Assembly: GCA_013397455.1 (NCBI GenBank)
Contig: VYZB01000326.1
Location: 149,310 to 213,309, forward strand
Direction of reading: 5' to 3'
Length of the DNA: 64,000 nucleotides
Origin: Crotophaga sulcirostris
Taxonomy: Eukaryota > Chordata > Aves > Cuculiformes > Crotophagidae
Part shown: piece after piece, positions 12,671 through 24,717 of the stretch
Numbering within the stretch: the first letter of the stretch is position 1
Layout: every line of letters starts with the position of its first letter
Notes under the pieces: generated by a model
Databases searched by the model: none
Told to the model about the DNA's origin: nothing
The model's input: only the letters and a program-made list of their open reading frames with translations
Made by a program: the position numbers and the translations under genes

Positions 12671-12916
12671 TTAACCTGAAAGAGGGGAGATTGAGATGAG
12701 ATCATAGGAAGAAATGCTTTCCTGTGAGGGTGGGGAGGCCCTGGCCCAGGTTGCCCAGGGAAGCTGTGGCTGCCCCATCCCTGGAGGTGTTCCAAGACCA
12801 GGTTGGATGGGGCTTGGAGCCCCCTGATCCAGTGGGAGGTGTCCCTGCCCACAGCAGGGGGGTAGGAAGTGTATGGGTTTTAAGGTCCCTTCCAACCCAA
12901 ACCATTCTATGATTCT
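12671..12916 (+). mobile_element. CR1 LINE 3' fragment, type A
   Basis: A 5'-truncated plus-strand copy that starts at the ctgaaagaggggagattgag block and carries the full type A tail through to attctatgattct. Few obvious indels suggest a relatively young insertion. Confidence 0.95.
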
Positions 12917-13340
12917 GCATTAGGTTCAAGATGATGTCCCTGGTGACATTGCCATGGCAATGAGCCAGATTTGGGGCCCCAGCCCCAGAGATGCAATTTA
13001 GGACTCTATATTGGTGAACACAGATGTTAAATACTTTCTTGTGATTATACAGCCCTGGTTTGCTGGTGTTTGCTGCGGATGATGGATGACTACTGAACAG
13101 CTGAGATTCTTTGAAATGTTCTGCTTGCTGTCAAGCCCTGTCTTTTTGCCTGTCTATCCATCTTCTTGAAATAACTTGTGTTCTGCAGTCCTCTTGCACA
13201 CGTGTTCGCCTGGCTCCATGGGGAGATCTTTGAGTGGGATAGCTGCAGGACTGCAAGGATTAAGTTATTAAAAGCGGCGTTTGTGGCGTTCTTTTCTCCT
13301 GAGGGTCTCTAAGCAATTTGTTGAGGTCTCATCTACTTCT

Positions 13341-13451
13341 TTTTACACATGGGGGAAGTGAGGCAGAGCCTGAAATTGCACAGCAAGTCAGGAGCAATTT
13401 GGGAATGGAGCCCCAACAGTTCTCCAGCCCAGGGGTTGTGCTCCTTTCTAG
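13341..13451 (-). mobile_element. MIR-like SINE relic, reverse orientation
   Basis: acatgggggaagtgaggcag ... gcacagcaagtcagg ... gggaatggagcccca is the complement of the MIR core and right arm (ttacagatgaggaaactgaggca ... cacacagcaagtcagtgg). The order of blocks is preserved over about 110 bp, making this one of the clearer MIR relics here. Confidence 0.72.
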
Positions 13452-15495
13452 GGCTGAGAAGAGCAAAAAGTGCTTCAGAGTACGTAGAATGGGCATGTGG
13501 TGGGCCCTGGAGGGAGGGTGGAAGCTACAAGATGACAAAATCAGTCATTGTCTCTAAGCAGTGATGTTGGCTCCATCCTCCTCCTCTTGCTGCATTTCTC
13601 TTGTTTGTGCCACCCCTGTGGGAGTCCGGCTAAGGATGGAAGAAATTGCCTGGAAAAGACATCAGCCCACTTGTAATTCCCTTCTGAATTGCTGTTTCAG
13701 GCTGAGAGTTAGTATTAAGTCTGCAACTTTGGAATAACAATTCTGTTTTCCATCATAAGTTGGTTCCTGCAGCTGCAAGGCTCTTGTGGCAGCTATAGGT
13801 CCAACTGTCTCCCAGGTTTGGGCTTGATTTCTTGTCCAGGTTGTCTGGAGAAGGTTTTCAAGTATTGAGGCATGGGTTTGCCCACTGCTGGCTGCCTCTG
13901 CTTTACTGCTGCTTCCCTGGAGCAGCTCCTGGAGGCCAGAGCTAAGGAGAGGCATAAACGAGGTGGTAGAGAAGAGTGATGCTCAGCTCTGCTACACACG
14001 AACCCCTCAAGACTTTCAACTGCCCCACAAGTAGGTAATAATCAAGTCAAATGGAAATGTTAAAATTGAACATCATGAGAAAAGTACCCACCTCGGCTTC
14101 CTTAACCTCTATTTATTTATTTAATACACTTTTATTTTAATTATAGAATTGGTGCTTGGCTCTTTTGTTTTGTTTTTTTTTTTGGGGGGGAGGTTGTTTT
14201 TTTTTTCTGTTTGAGTTTTATCTGAGTAACTTCGCATGAGCAAAAGTTGCACGAGAAAGTCTCCGTGCCCTGCTTCGCTTGCCAAAAATTGAAAATGTGT
14301 GGAGCTTGTAGAAATCATCCTTTTCTCTTAGCCTGTTTTTCAAAAGGATAGGACTTACTGAGGTTACAGCGAGAGATGGAGCTGGGTAGCTGCAGCACGA
14401 TCCAACCGCTCTCCCCTTTCTTGGTTGTTCAGCTGGGGGTATTGAGCCTCCCCTCCCTTGCTCAGTTTAATTAGCAACTGCTGCTTCCCTTGCAGGAAAG
14501 TCCTGTAGAGTTTCACGGCGACGATACTAATGAACGTCTGTGGGAATCGTTCCTGGAACATATGGCAATGAATATTTCTGTTGGGTTCATTGTTGCTGTC
14601 CCGCCCAATGCTGTGACTGGGAGACGTTTCCCCGTTTCTCTTTGAAAGTCAAACGCTCGCGTGGTCTGTAATGTCTGTAGGATCCTTCCATAAAGATGAA
14701 AGGTGTGAGAGAAAAGAAGGATGATTGTTGATCCTTAATTGTTGTTTTGCTTTAATGACAAGAAGCTTTAGGCTCCAAAGAACAAAGTCTTTGCCTTCTC
14801 GTCCCCTCCCTGCTCCCTAATATGTGAGCTTGGGGTCCTCTCTCATTTTCAGAGCTGCCATGAGCCCCATGCACATCACGGATGATCCATGGCACAGTTT
14901 TGACCCTGTTGTGGTTTGACGTTTGGGATGAATTGTTCCGCGTGCTGTCAGTTTTACTCTTTTCCTCCAAACCCAGAAACACCAGCACAGCAGGATTTGC
15001 CCTCTTGTGCTGGCAAGACATGGGGAGAGCTGTTTGCATGCAAGCAGCTGCTGGCTCCTGTCATTGCAGTCATATTCTTTTGTCCAGAAGATAAACTGCA
15101 GAGTTTTACTGCACCGTAATCGGGGTCTGATCTAAACCTTATGGAAACTGAGGGCTCCTTCAGTGGCTTCTCTAAGCAAAAAAGCAGTGACAGCAGGCAG
15201 CCTGCCTGCCTTTGACCCCAGGGGATAGAGCTCTGTTTTCTCTCCGTTATCCTGTTGGTAACTACATGCTTCTGCCTCTTGAGAGAGCGTGGGAGTGCTA
15301 TGAAGGAGCACATATCCTACTATTTTGCACTATCCCATGTCTTACTGTAGGTAGAGCTGCATTTTGGTCAACTTGTGTTGCACTTGCAAAGGAAAGGATT
15401 TCCTCTACCTTTTTGGGCTGGTGACCAGTGAAGAGTCTCATTTAGAAATGTTGCAATGGGAGGCTTGTTCCAGAGGCTTGAGTTTCTCCTGAGCT
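13452..15495. other. Unique non-coding sequence, no gene seen
   Basis: No exon is recognised. 14100-14220 is low-complexity, with T-runs and a G-run near 14183. The remainder is unique sequence. Confidence 0.5.
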
Positions 15496-15643
15496 GGTGT
15501 TGAACTCGATGTTCTTAAAAGTCTTTTCCAACCTGAACACTTCTGTGAATGCCTGGGCTGCAGGAGGTGTTGAACTCAATGATCTTAAAGGTCTTTTCTA
15601 ATCTAAAATATTCTGTGATTCTGTGAATGTTTGGGCCCCAGGA
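15496..15643 (+). mobile_element. CR1 type C tail, tandemly duplicated
   Basis: Two head-to-tail copies of about 70-75 bp each contain ggtgttgaactc, tcttaaaggtcttttc and the terminal 8-mer ttctgtga. They start at 15496 and 15566. Each copy is followed by a similar flank (gaatg..tgggc...cagg). The flank belongs to the repeated unit, so this is a local tandem duplication of a CR1 3' end plus adjacent DNA rather than two insertions. Confidence 0.82.
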
Positions 15644-16734
15644 GCACCAAGTGGCACGGCGCGAGTCTGCACCAGACACTAATTGAGATGCTGGCCTCTC
15701 TAATCCAAATACTTAACTCTGCAGCAACACCATATGACTTCCCCACAAGCCAAAAGCTCCACCAGCTTGCGTTAAAGGTCTGTCAGCTGTTGGCAGACCC
15801 CTGTGTGCATTGCAGGGTACAGCAGGCACATTTGGACCCATAATTGCAACCTAACGGGGGATCTTCTTGCCCTTCTTTTGGATTTCTCTGTGCCGAGGTG
15901 CCCAGCTTGCGTAAAAGTGCTTCACAGAGGAAAAGCTCTTCCCTATGCCCCAAACCCATTTCTGAAAGATGTTGCCTAAGCTTCTTGGTGAGCAAGTAAC
16001 TTTTGTATTTAGACTATAATTGGCTTTAAATTCCAAAGGTCCATTGCTAATGATATTCAGAGCAGATTAATTAAAGGGGTACTGTCAAGTGCTTCCTTGA
16101 TAGTTTTTCTTTCATGTGTGCTCTTGGTTGTAATACCCTTTTTATTTTTGCAGGCTTGGAGGTAATAATTAAAGTAATTCTCTGCTGATTTTGTCCTTTT
16201 CTATTTGGCAAACTTTGATCCATTATTATTTTTTAATGGAGATGAGATTAACGTGGCCACTTTTGTTCCGTGACCATTTTGGTTCAACACAGCCCCTTAT
16301 TGCACTGAGATCTTGTTGCTCTCATGCCAGTGACATCTCTTGGAGATGACATTGATGCAGCTTTGGGGAGGGTTGCTAAGGCAGTCGCAGGAGCTCATTC
16401 TCCACCAAAACTCTCAGAGCTTCCTTACACAATGGGAAGAACTGGAACCTTTGGTGCAAGGTGGGGTTTTGAATTCCTCAAAGTGAGACAAATACAAGTC
16501 TCTCCTTTTCCCTTGCTAGGGAAGCCCATCTCTGTGTATGGAATGGGATTTCCCAAGAAAAAAAATGCATTTTCAGGGTCTCAGCTTGTAAAAGAATCAA
16601 TCTCATGATCTAAGTTATAAAAACATTTATTTCTAAGCCTTTTCTTTGCAGTTTTTAACACCACATATAAATTTGGGATAAATGATGTCTAGGACTTCAA
16701 ACTCCCTGGTTCCCCTGCTTGTTAAAGAGGAATA
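15644..16734. other. Unique AT-rich sequence, possible conserved block
   Basis: No gene is seen. 16010-16260 is AT-rich and repeat-poor, with ATTA-core words (gattaattaaagg, gtaataattaaagtaatt). It is a reasonable conserved-element candidate, untested. Confidence 0.35.
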
Positions 16735-16859
16735 GGTCAACTTGGATGGGGCTCTAAGCAACCTGATCTGGTTGAAGATGTCCCTGCTCATGACAGGGGG
16801 GTTGGACTAGATGACATTCATGGTCCCTTCCAACCTAAACAATGCTATGATGTTATGAA
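16735..16859 (+). mobile_element. CR1 LINE 3' fragment, diverged
   Basis: cttggatggggctctaagcaacctgatctgg ... gacaggggggttggactagatgac ... ggtcccttccaacctaaac is a CR1 tail intermediate between types A and C. The terminal 8-mers are mutated (gctatgatgttatgaat). Divergence suggests an older insertion. Confidence 0.88.
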
Positions 16860-17781
16860 TCTACAGAGCTGAAGGATTACAGCTGACTGTATTCAGGGGT
16901 TTTTACAGCAGCTCAGGTTGCTCTCTGTTCTTTCCTTCTCATGTTGTCTCATCTGTAGGAAGAGTTGAAGAATGCTCATCCTCTCCATGGCCTCTTGCCT
17001 GAAAGTACTGCCTGGAGGAAAGCTGTGTTGTGAAGATGAACCTGCGAAGGGAGTGGGTGGGCTGGAGCAGAAATGTTTTGCCTGGGTTTCAGGCACTGAT
17101 GTGCCTCCAGTTTGCTCTGGGGACCCTGTGAGGTGGATCAGGAGGGAAATAGCGACCGACCAAAAATCCTCTGCATTCAGCAGCTGCTGCTCCAAGCTGC
17201 TCTGTCTTTCTTCGAGCAGCCAAGCGTGGCGAGCTCTATTTAGATCTGAGAGGATAAGGCAATAACCATTTTAAGAAACATATTCACAGTGGGTCAAATT
17301 TTAAACAATGAGAGTGTTTCCACATGGCAGCCTCTGCCAATAATTGCTTGTAATTGCTTTCCCTTCGGTGCTGCCTTTGCCCTATCTCTTTTACAGGAGC
17401 TGCTGTCCCCTGTCTGCCCCTCTTGCCTTTCTCCCCACCTCATGCTGAACAGGAGCACGTTTGCCACAAGGTTTTTTTTGCCGACACTGTAAACCGCTCG
17501 ATTGCATCTAGAGGGATAAAGGGTTCCTCCTTCCCATCTCCTGCATCAAATTATTTGGCAGCTGGTACTGCAGCAGCAGCACTGACTTCACACAAGGTTC
17601 CTGTTGAAGTGTGGCTCAGGTAGGAGTTGCTGGAACAAGCAGCTTAGTATCTCCCAGGCAGTGGACGAAGGTGCCAAGTGATGTGTTTGAGGGGGGGTCA
17701 GAGCTTTCTGGAGAGCCCTGTGCAACCTGGGCAGTGGTTTGCAGAGGCAGCATGCATGGGGAAAGGTCCTGTGTGTCCATG

Positions 17782-17872
17782 TATCACAGTGTTACAAGTT
17801 TGGAAAGGACCTCTGAGATCATCGAGTCCAACCTAGAACCCAACACCAACACCAACCCATCACCTAAAACGT
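17782..17872 (-). mobile_element. CR1 LINE 3' terminal fragment, type C
   Basis: tatcacagtgttacaagtttggaaaggacctctgagatcatcgagtccaacc is the complement of a type C CR1 3' end. About 90 bp remain, with a short ACC-rich stretch (accaacaccaaccc) before identity is lost. Confidence 0.82.
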
Positions 17873-20800
17873 GTTGCAAGTGAGCATACAAATCTTGATT
17901 CTGGTTGTGTCATGGAGTGTATTTATGTGCAGAGAAGGAGACCACACGTACCTACACAGACACTGAGCTGCAAACACCCACTCCACCCTGGGCAGCAACC
18001 CCTCTGAATCCAGCACTGGGAGTTTTGGGGATGCTGTGGGTTGGAGACACTGCCAGCCCCAGCTGGGGCATTGCATAGGAGTGTCCTGGTGGATGCAGGC
18101 ACTCAGCCATGGTGACAACCTGCATCTCTCCTCCCCTGAGCCAACCAGCCCCTCAGTGGCATGTTCTTGTTTAGCCCATTAAGGCTGGCGTTTGCTCTCC
18201 CTGGTGAATCAATTTCTCAGTCTTTAAATGGTACCTTCCTTGTGCTAATCATACAATGGGGCTACTAATGAATGTCTCAATTATTTAATGTTTGAATCGA
18301 GTAATTATTTTCTTGAGGTAGCAAATTGAAGTTTTCAGGAGGAAAAATACCATCTTCCCCCCCCCCCCCTTCATTTGCTGCTACATAATTAAGTAATTGT
18401 ATAGCCAGTGATTTAATAGCTACAAGATCAGGAGTGACATATTTTATTCATTTTAAGCAGGAGCGTTTCTCATTTCTCCTCTTTTCTTTCTTGGAGAAGC
18501 CCTGGCCACCCTCTGGGAAGGCAGGGAAACCAGCTGCAAAGCTTTACTGTTGCTTTTGTGGCATTTCCACCAGCGTTTAAAGATTTTTCTCTTCTGCATT
18601 GAGCTACCTCTCACATTGCTGCTTTCCTGGGGAGTCCCTGGAGGGCTGCTCTGTGGGTTTGCTGTGTGTCACCACCATGGGCTTGTGTCCCATCCTTCCT
18701 GCATGGACATGGACTGTCTAATGCTCTTGCATCTTTTGCTTTGTGTTTGGAGGGATGGGAAAAACCTGGACACCGAGTATCATTTAAATTGGAGCTGTTT
18801 CTGCAGTCAGTGGTTGCAGGGTGCCCCCAGACAGTGCCCTGGTCAGGGGACACCTCCCTTTGGAGGAGACACCCACCATCGGCGCAGAGCATTTGTCACA
18901 CGTCATCCCCGTCTCGCTGTCGGTGAGAGATGCTGAGTGACAGTCGCGCTTGTGAAAACCTTTCTACTCTTTTTAAATAAATAAAGAAGTTAATCACTAG
19001 GGAATTACTGTGCTCAGATGTTGAGACATCCTGGGGATGAAAAGAAATGTCTAAGGAACAAGCATATTTAGTGTCAACTGAGCGTATATCTGAATTACCT
19101 TTCTTTGCTTGTGTGTTAGCTGTACATGCATATCAGCTGTGGAGAACATGAGAAGGGCTGGGTCGTCATCTGTACAAATAATTCATCTTCCCTGCTTGTT
19201 TTTTATTCCACTGGTGGATGGACCGTAGTTTCTTCAGAGCCAGTTGCTGTAGCTGGGTCATTTTTCCTAGTAGGACTTGATCTGTAGCTTGTTTGTAGGC
19301 AGTTGCTTGGGAGTAGAGGCTTCTTATAGCCATAAAACGACCTGATAAAAAATAGATGATATGTCATATTCTTGTTCTCCTGCCACAGACAGAGTCCCAG
19401 GCAGACTATGATTGCTCCCTCCTTGGATGAACGCAACGTTAAGCTGTGCTCCTGGCTTTCACGTGATGATCGTGAAGCCAAAGGGGGCTTTCTTGGCAGG
19501 TTCCCCTAGATTTCAGACAAGTTCCCAACAGCCAACTGGTGAGAGCAGTGGCACAGAGAGAGCACAAATATGCTCCAAATAAGCATTGGAGGGAATTCAT
19601 TAACAGGGCTTAATTAACAAATTCTAAGTGGCAGCACTCAGGGGAGGAGCTGGTCTGGATGCATGCATGTCACGGTGAGCATCCCACCAGCCAGAGGAGC
19701 GTAAGGTAGGGATGGAAATACCTGTGCTTTCTGGGAAAAGCCATTTTTTTCAGGAATTGGTGTGGATCTGCACAGACTCATCCCTGCTTGGCCATCCCAC
19801 TTCGTGCTGTGTCGCTGCCGGGAGTGACAGAGCTGCTGCCTCCTGTGACAGGGTTAAACTCCTATGACGGTGAGTGATTACTCACTAGATGACAAATGAA
19901 CCAAGGGCTTTGGTGGCATTGCAACCAGTTTTTCAAGGGCTTGGGCTGTTGTTAAAGAAATAGTGACTTGCTTGTAATTATTTAGTTTAAACTATATCTC
20001 GGAGGGCTGCTTTTTCTGCAGCATCGCACATCTCTCTGCAGCCACAGCTTTGAATTTCTCACTCTGTCCCAAGCCCCCTCAGCTGAGAATCTTGGTGACC
20101 TCGCCCTAACATCAACCCCTGTGAAGCTCTGGGGATAACACAGCTCTTGGGTGTGGTGGCCACCCTTTAAAACCCAAAGAGGAGCAGTGATGATGTCTTC
20201 ACAACCTTTTCCAGGTATTGTAAAACCCTGCCTTCTGCTGTTCTTATTTAACACGCACATTGTAATTAAGACGAATTTCCTGTACTCCTCTGGGGCTCCT
20301 GAGAAATTTGAGAGCTGGAGGGTTTTGTATGTTATGTTAACACGCTTGTTAAAAAAGATAGGTCTCCTCGGCAGAGCTAAACAGACCCCAGACACCAGCT
20401 GGGACAGCTGTAATGTTGAAGAACCTTTGGGAAGCACAGGCGTGGGGTGGATTCTGCTGTGTGGGAGGGGCTGTAGGTGTTCGCCAGTGCTGTGCAGAGA
20501 GGAGGAGGAGGAGAGGAAGGTCAGGAGCCTTTGCTCTGGGTGTGAACGGTGAGCTCAGGTGGCCAGACAGTGTATGGGTATGCCTTGTCCCCATGTCATC
20601 TTGACTCCACAGCTGGCACTGAATTCTGGGAGGAGCTGGTGGATGCTGAATGTCCTGGCTCTCTAGTTCTTGTTATCCCGAGCCATCAGGCCATGTGCAC
20701 AGCAAACTCTCTCATATCATTACATGATTTAAATCAGCTTTCAGCCCTGGACATGGGTCTGTGTTCTTCTACCTGAATAAGTTTAGCTATTCAGTTTGGT

Positions 20801-21694
20801 GGCCATGGGTATGGCTGCCGTGCCACCCTTGGGTTGTCAGAGGGCACGAGCCACACTGACAGGATTTGCTTCCCAAAGTCTCCTGAGAGTTTGGCTCTTG
20901 GTGGATAAGGATAGGGCCCATCTAGGTTCTTACCAGCCCTGTGGGCTGAAACCCAAAAGCTGTGATGTTATTCTGCAGCCTGGCCAAGAAGGTGCAAGCA
21001 TCCTGCTGGATGCTGCTGGGCCAAGTGCTGTGCTGGTGGCTTGGGGGCTTTCTTTAGCTGGTAGCTTTTAAAGCCAGTCACCATAGCTGGATTTCAACTG
21101 AAAGCTCAGCAGCATTGCCGATGCCTTGGGCAGAGGAAAAGTCTGGGTTTTTTTTTCCTGGTATGTCAGCTTGCTTGGTTTGTTTTTTTTTTTTTTGCTT
21201 TTTGCTTTCTTGTTAGTTCAGCTTTGCACAGGAGTTATTGATAATGTTAAAAGCTAGCCAAGGGTTAGATAACGATGAGAAATTTGGTGAGTTTTCATCT
21301 GGGACCTTTCCCTTTGTGGTTCTGCAGTGCAGCTGTGTGCGGCTCTGCTTCTACACTACTCTTCACAGAGAGCTTGTGAAAGACCCCAACGTGTTCCAAG
21401 GGCTTCCCTGCAGCTGCATTGTCATGGTGAGAAAGGTTGGATTTATGCTTTGTGGCTACCCATGCCCCCTTCTCCAACTATAGGCAGCTTTGCCTCTTAG
21501 CTATGTGTTACCCCATCCTTGACACTGGGTGAGTTCCTGGGTGTCCCTAGCGATAACCGTTACCAGATGTTCACACGTCTTGCGATGTCGTCACCAGGGC
21601 CCCATTTCTTATGCATCATTTCATAAGAAACATTCATATTTTGCATAGTTAACTTCCCTCCCTAAATTTGGCCCCTCCCTGGGGCCTCACTGTG
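17873..21694. other. CR1-free unique sequence, no gene seen
   Basis: A nearly 4 kb stretch without a recognised transposon or exon. A run of C's sits at about 18357-18369. 18220-18450 is AT-rich, with ATTA-core words, and is a possible conserved element. 21170-21200 holds T-runs. Longer open frames near 18.6 kb and 20.2 kb resemble no known family and overlap each other in several frames. Confidence 0.45.
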
Positions 21695-22345
21695 GCGTGT
21701 ACTCGTGTGTTCCTGCAGAGAAGCACTGGCATGTGCTAGAAGCACCCAGCTGTGCTAGGAGCATGCAACCATGCTGAGCAGCTCTGTTTTGGGCACCTGT
21801 GGGGTGGTTTAGCACCAGAGAGTGTTCAAGTGAGGCATGTGGAGGCATGCTCAGAAAGTTAGGGTTGTTCAGCCTGAAGAAGGGAAGGCTCCAGGGAGAC
21901 CTTAGAGCAGCCTCCAGTACTGAAAGGGGCTCCAGGAAAGCTGGAGAGGGGCTCTTCATCAGGGAGTGCAGGGAGAGGATGAGGTGGGACAGTTTTCAGC
22001 TGAAAGAGGGGAGATTGAGATGAGATCATAGGAAGAAATATTTTCCTGTGAGGCCAGGGAGGTCCTGGCATGGATTGCCCAGAGAAGTGGTGGCTGCTAT
22101 CCCATCCTTGGAGGTGCTGAAGGCCAGGTTGGATGGGTCTTTGAGGCCCTTGATCCAGTGGGAGGTGTCCCTGCCCATGGCAGGGGTTTGAAAATGGATG
22201 AGCTTTGAGGTCACTTCCAACCTAAACCGTTCCATAGTTCTATGTTATGGGACTCCCATCCCCTCCAGTGGCTTCCCCCCCAAGGTGTGAGGTCTGTGGG
22301 GAAGCGTGTCTGTAGTGGCAGGACAGGCAGTGCAGAAAAGAAAAA
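21695..22345. repeat. Unnamed dispersed repeat, copy 1 (split by CR1)
   Basis: 21706-21825 and 22246-22340 together match, in order, the uninterrupted sequence at 23661-23885. Shared words include tgtgttcctgcagaga, agctgtgctaggagcat, ggtggtttagcaccagagagtgt and gtgtgtctgt-gtggtaggac-like strings. A CR1 sits between the two halves. The repeat has no coding capacity that I can recognise and its family is unknown; a segmental duplication is an alternative. Confidence 0.78.
21826..22244 (+). mobile_element. CR1 LINE fragment, type A, inserted in a repeat
   Basis: The plus-strand copy begins around caagtgaggcat, continues with agttagggttgttcagcctg and runs to the terminal ccatagttctatg. It lies inside an older repeat whose unoccupied form is present about 1.9 kb downstream, so both edges can be placed. 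About 20 bp of the target seems missing at the 3' junction. Confidence 0.93.
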
Positions 22346-23649
22346 CCGAGACATTGTGTTTTCAAACATTCCCCACATGCAAGCTTTTTCCTTGCTTGTG
22401 TCACAGTGGTGCCAATTTAAATCCTAAATAGATCTGAGTTGAAGAACTTTTTGGAGTCACCATTAAAGGCCCCCTTCTTGGGTTTGTTCCTGTTTCTGCT
22501 GAAGGTGGAAGCTGCGGGAGTGCTGAGTTATCTTAATTTCACCTTGAATGTTTTTTGCTGCAAGTTTGTGGAGTTTGGCTTTGCAAAGATGATAAAAATC
22601 TAAGATTTCACTTGTGAAGATTTCGCTCGTGAAGGTTTCACTCAGATGAAAATCCATGTTGAACGGGGAGTGTGGGATGAGACCCCTCATTTAGACCAGG
22701 AAAAAAAAAAAAGAGAGAAAGAGGTGAACCCTGAGCCTGTGAAGGAAACCTGGATGGGGGATAAGGGAGGAAGGGGAGAGCTGAGTTAATGGAAGAGAGA
22801 TATCTCCAGCCTGGAAGTGGATGAAGGGAAAGGGAACGTATCTCTCCTCATCCTCCTGGGATTAATTTTGAATATCAAACGCTTGATCTCGAGCCGTTCC
22901 GCAGGCAGCCGGTCATGTTTCTGTGAAAGCTGTATTTTGAAAAGAATTCTTCTGACGCTTTAAAACAGAGGAAAGCAAAGCAAATGACCTTATCCTGCTT
23001 TGCATTATGTCACACTCGATGATATTCTTTTGCAGTCCTTGCAGATAGCTTGACACATCGAGGCAGACAGCCCCTTATTATTAAATCTGTTTGCAAATGT
23101 GCTCAGATTGCCCTTCACATCCACCCCTGGTTATGAGCGGTGGCAGAGCGTGGCCGCGAATCGCCGGTCCCCGTAAACACGCGCCGGGCTGCCTCCCCTT
23201 CTCCCCGCCTCCCAGCTGAGCCTGTCAACACTTTATTAATTCCTAAAGTGTCCTACTAAAAAAGGAAAGGGTTTTCTTCCCCCTGTCTGGTGTGTTAAAG
23301 GGGTAGACTGGAGGGTTCTTGGAATGCCCTCTTCCCGTGGGTCCTCCTCATCCTCCTTGGACTCCGCAGCCGAGATGCAGACGTTATTAACCTGCCCGTG
23401 CAACCATCCTATAAGTGGCACGGAATAACCCAGTCCCTTTTAAGCTGTGTCATCTCTCTCTCTGGGTCAGATCAGGCCAGTGGTGCTTTTTTTTGCTGTC
23501 AAAGCTGAATCAATAGTGCCTCACGCTGCTGAGCCTTGCTATTGCTGCCACCGGCTGCTCCTCTCCCGCAGGCTTCGAGGACCGCGTTTCCTTGCGAAAG
23601 GCCATGTTGTTCACTCTTGATTTACATCCTTTACCAACTCAATCCACCA
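22346..23649. other. Unique sequence, candidate conserved block at 22860-23110
   Basis: No gene is seen. 22860-23110 is repeat-poor, rich in ATTA and CpG-containing words (cttgatctcgagccgttccg, cattatgtcacactcgatg), and is followed by a small GC/CpG patch at 23145-23200. The texture suggests a conserved regulatory element, but this is inference only. Confidence 0.35.
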
Positions 23650-23890
23650 TGCGAAGCACCTCTGTGTTCCTGCAGAGAGGCACTGGGCTGTGCTGGGAGC
23701 ATCCAGCTGTGCTAGGAGCATCCAACCATGCTCAGCAGCTGTTTTGGGCATCTAGGGGGTGGTTTAGCACCAGAGAGTGTCAGAGGGAGCCAAACCATTG
23801 GGTTCCTATCCTCTCTAGTGGCCTCCCCCTTGAGATGGGTTCTGTTGACAAGTGTGTCTGTGGTGGTAGGATGGGCAGTGCCCAGGTGGA
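23650..23890. repeat. Unnamed dispersed repeat, copy 2 (unoccupied)
   Basis: This copy is continuous from tctgtgttcctgcagagagg through ggtggtttagcaccagagagtgt to ggatgggcagtgccc, matching both halves of the interrupted copy at 21.7-22.3 kb. Roughly four of five bases agree by eye. The copies lie in the same orientation about 2 kb apart. Confidence 0.78.
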
Positions 23891-24717
23891 GAGATACGGT
23901 GAGCTTTACAGGGAAAGGACAGGTTGGAAAGTCACTTGATTTGCCTCCAGCAGCAGCTGTTGCAGGGGTGCATCTGATGCCTGACTTCCTCGTGAGCTAA
24001 GGGAAAAAGTCCTCCTAAGGGACAACTTAGTGACAACTTTCTTTTTCTTTTCCTAACTCCAGACCATTGGTAATTGGCCTCAAGCCTCTCCAAGGAGCTG
24101 TTGCTAGATAAATACCAGGCTGCCCCAAACCACAAATGGGAAAGGCTCCTGGGGCTTTTGCTTTGCTTTCCATTCAGAAATCCTAATAGATTTTTATCCT
24201 ACAATGAGGTACTTGGGCTTCAATATTTGTGCTCACATCTGATGCTACTGCAAAACCTGATAATCTCTGTACGTTGCTGGTAGCTCATGGCAAAGGCTCC
24301 TGGAGCAGCTTGGACATTTCTGCTGAGATGTTGTCTATCGCTTCCAAATTTGTTGGCTCTCAGTGTCAGGGAATGTGCACTTTTCATTATGGGAGGATGA
24401 ATAAAAGGCACCACTTAATCTTGATTTTTTTTTTTGTTGTTCTGCAATCTGTTCTTCTTTCTTATCCCCTGGAATGATACACCTCCAATGTTTTCATTTG
24501 GTATGGAAATGTGTTTAGGATCAGACTTTTTTGTCTTGTCTTCCCATCCTTTGTATATACATCTCTATCCAATGCCAAAGATTATACTGGAAGTTGAATG
24601 TTATTTGCTTCCATGATAGCATCACAATATTTTCAGTTATTGTTCTCTCTCCCTTTCTCACTATATCTTGCTTTCTTGGCCACCATTGTCTATTGATCAG
24701 ATGTTTTTGTTAAGTTG
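23891..24717. other. Unique non-coding sequence, no gene seen
   Basis: No recognisable gene. 24430-24717 is T-rich and may be an unrecognisable extension of the LINE relic that follows. Confidence 0.4.

Noticed and set aside
18355..18370. C-run as a regulatory G-quadruplex
   Set aside because: A single uninterrupted run of about 13 C's is simple repeat sequence; no multi-tract pattern surrounds it.
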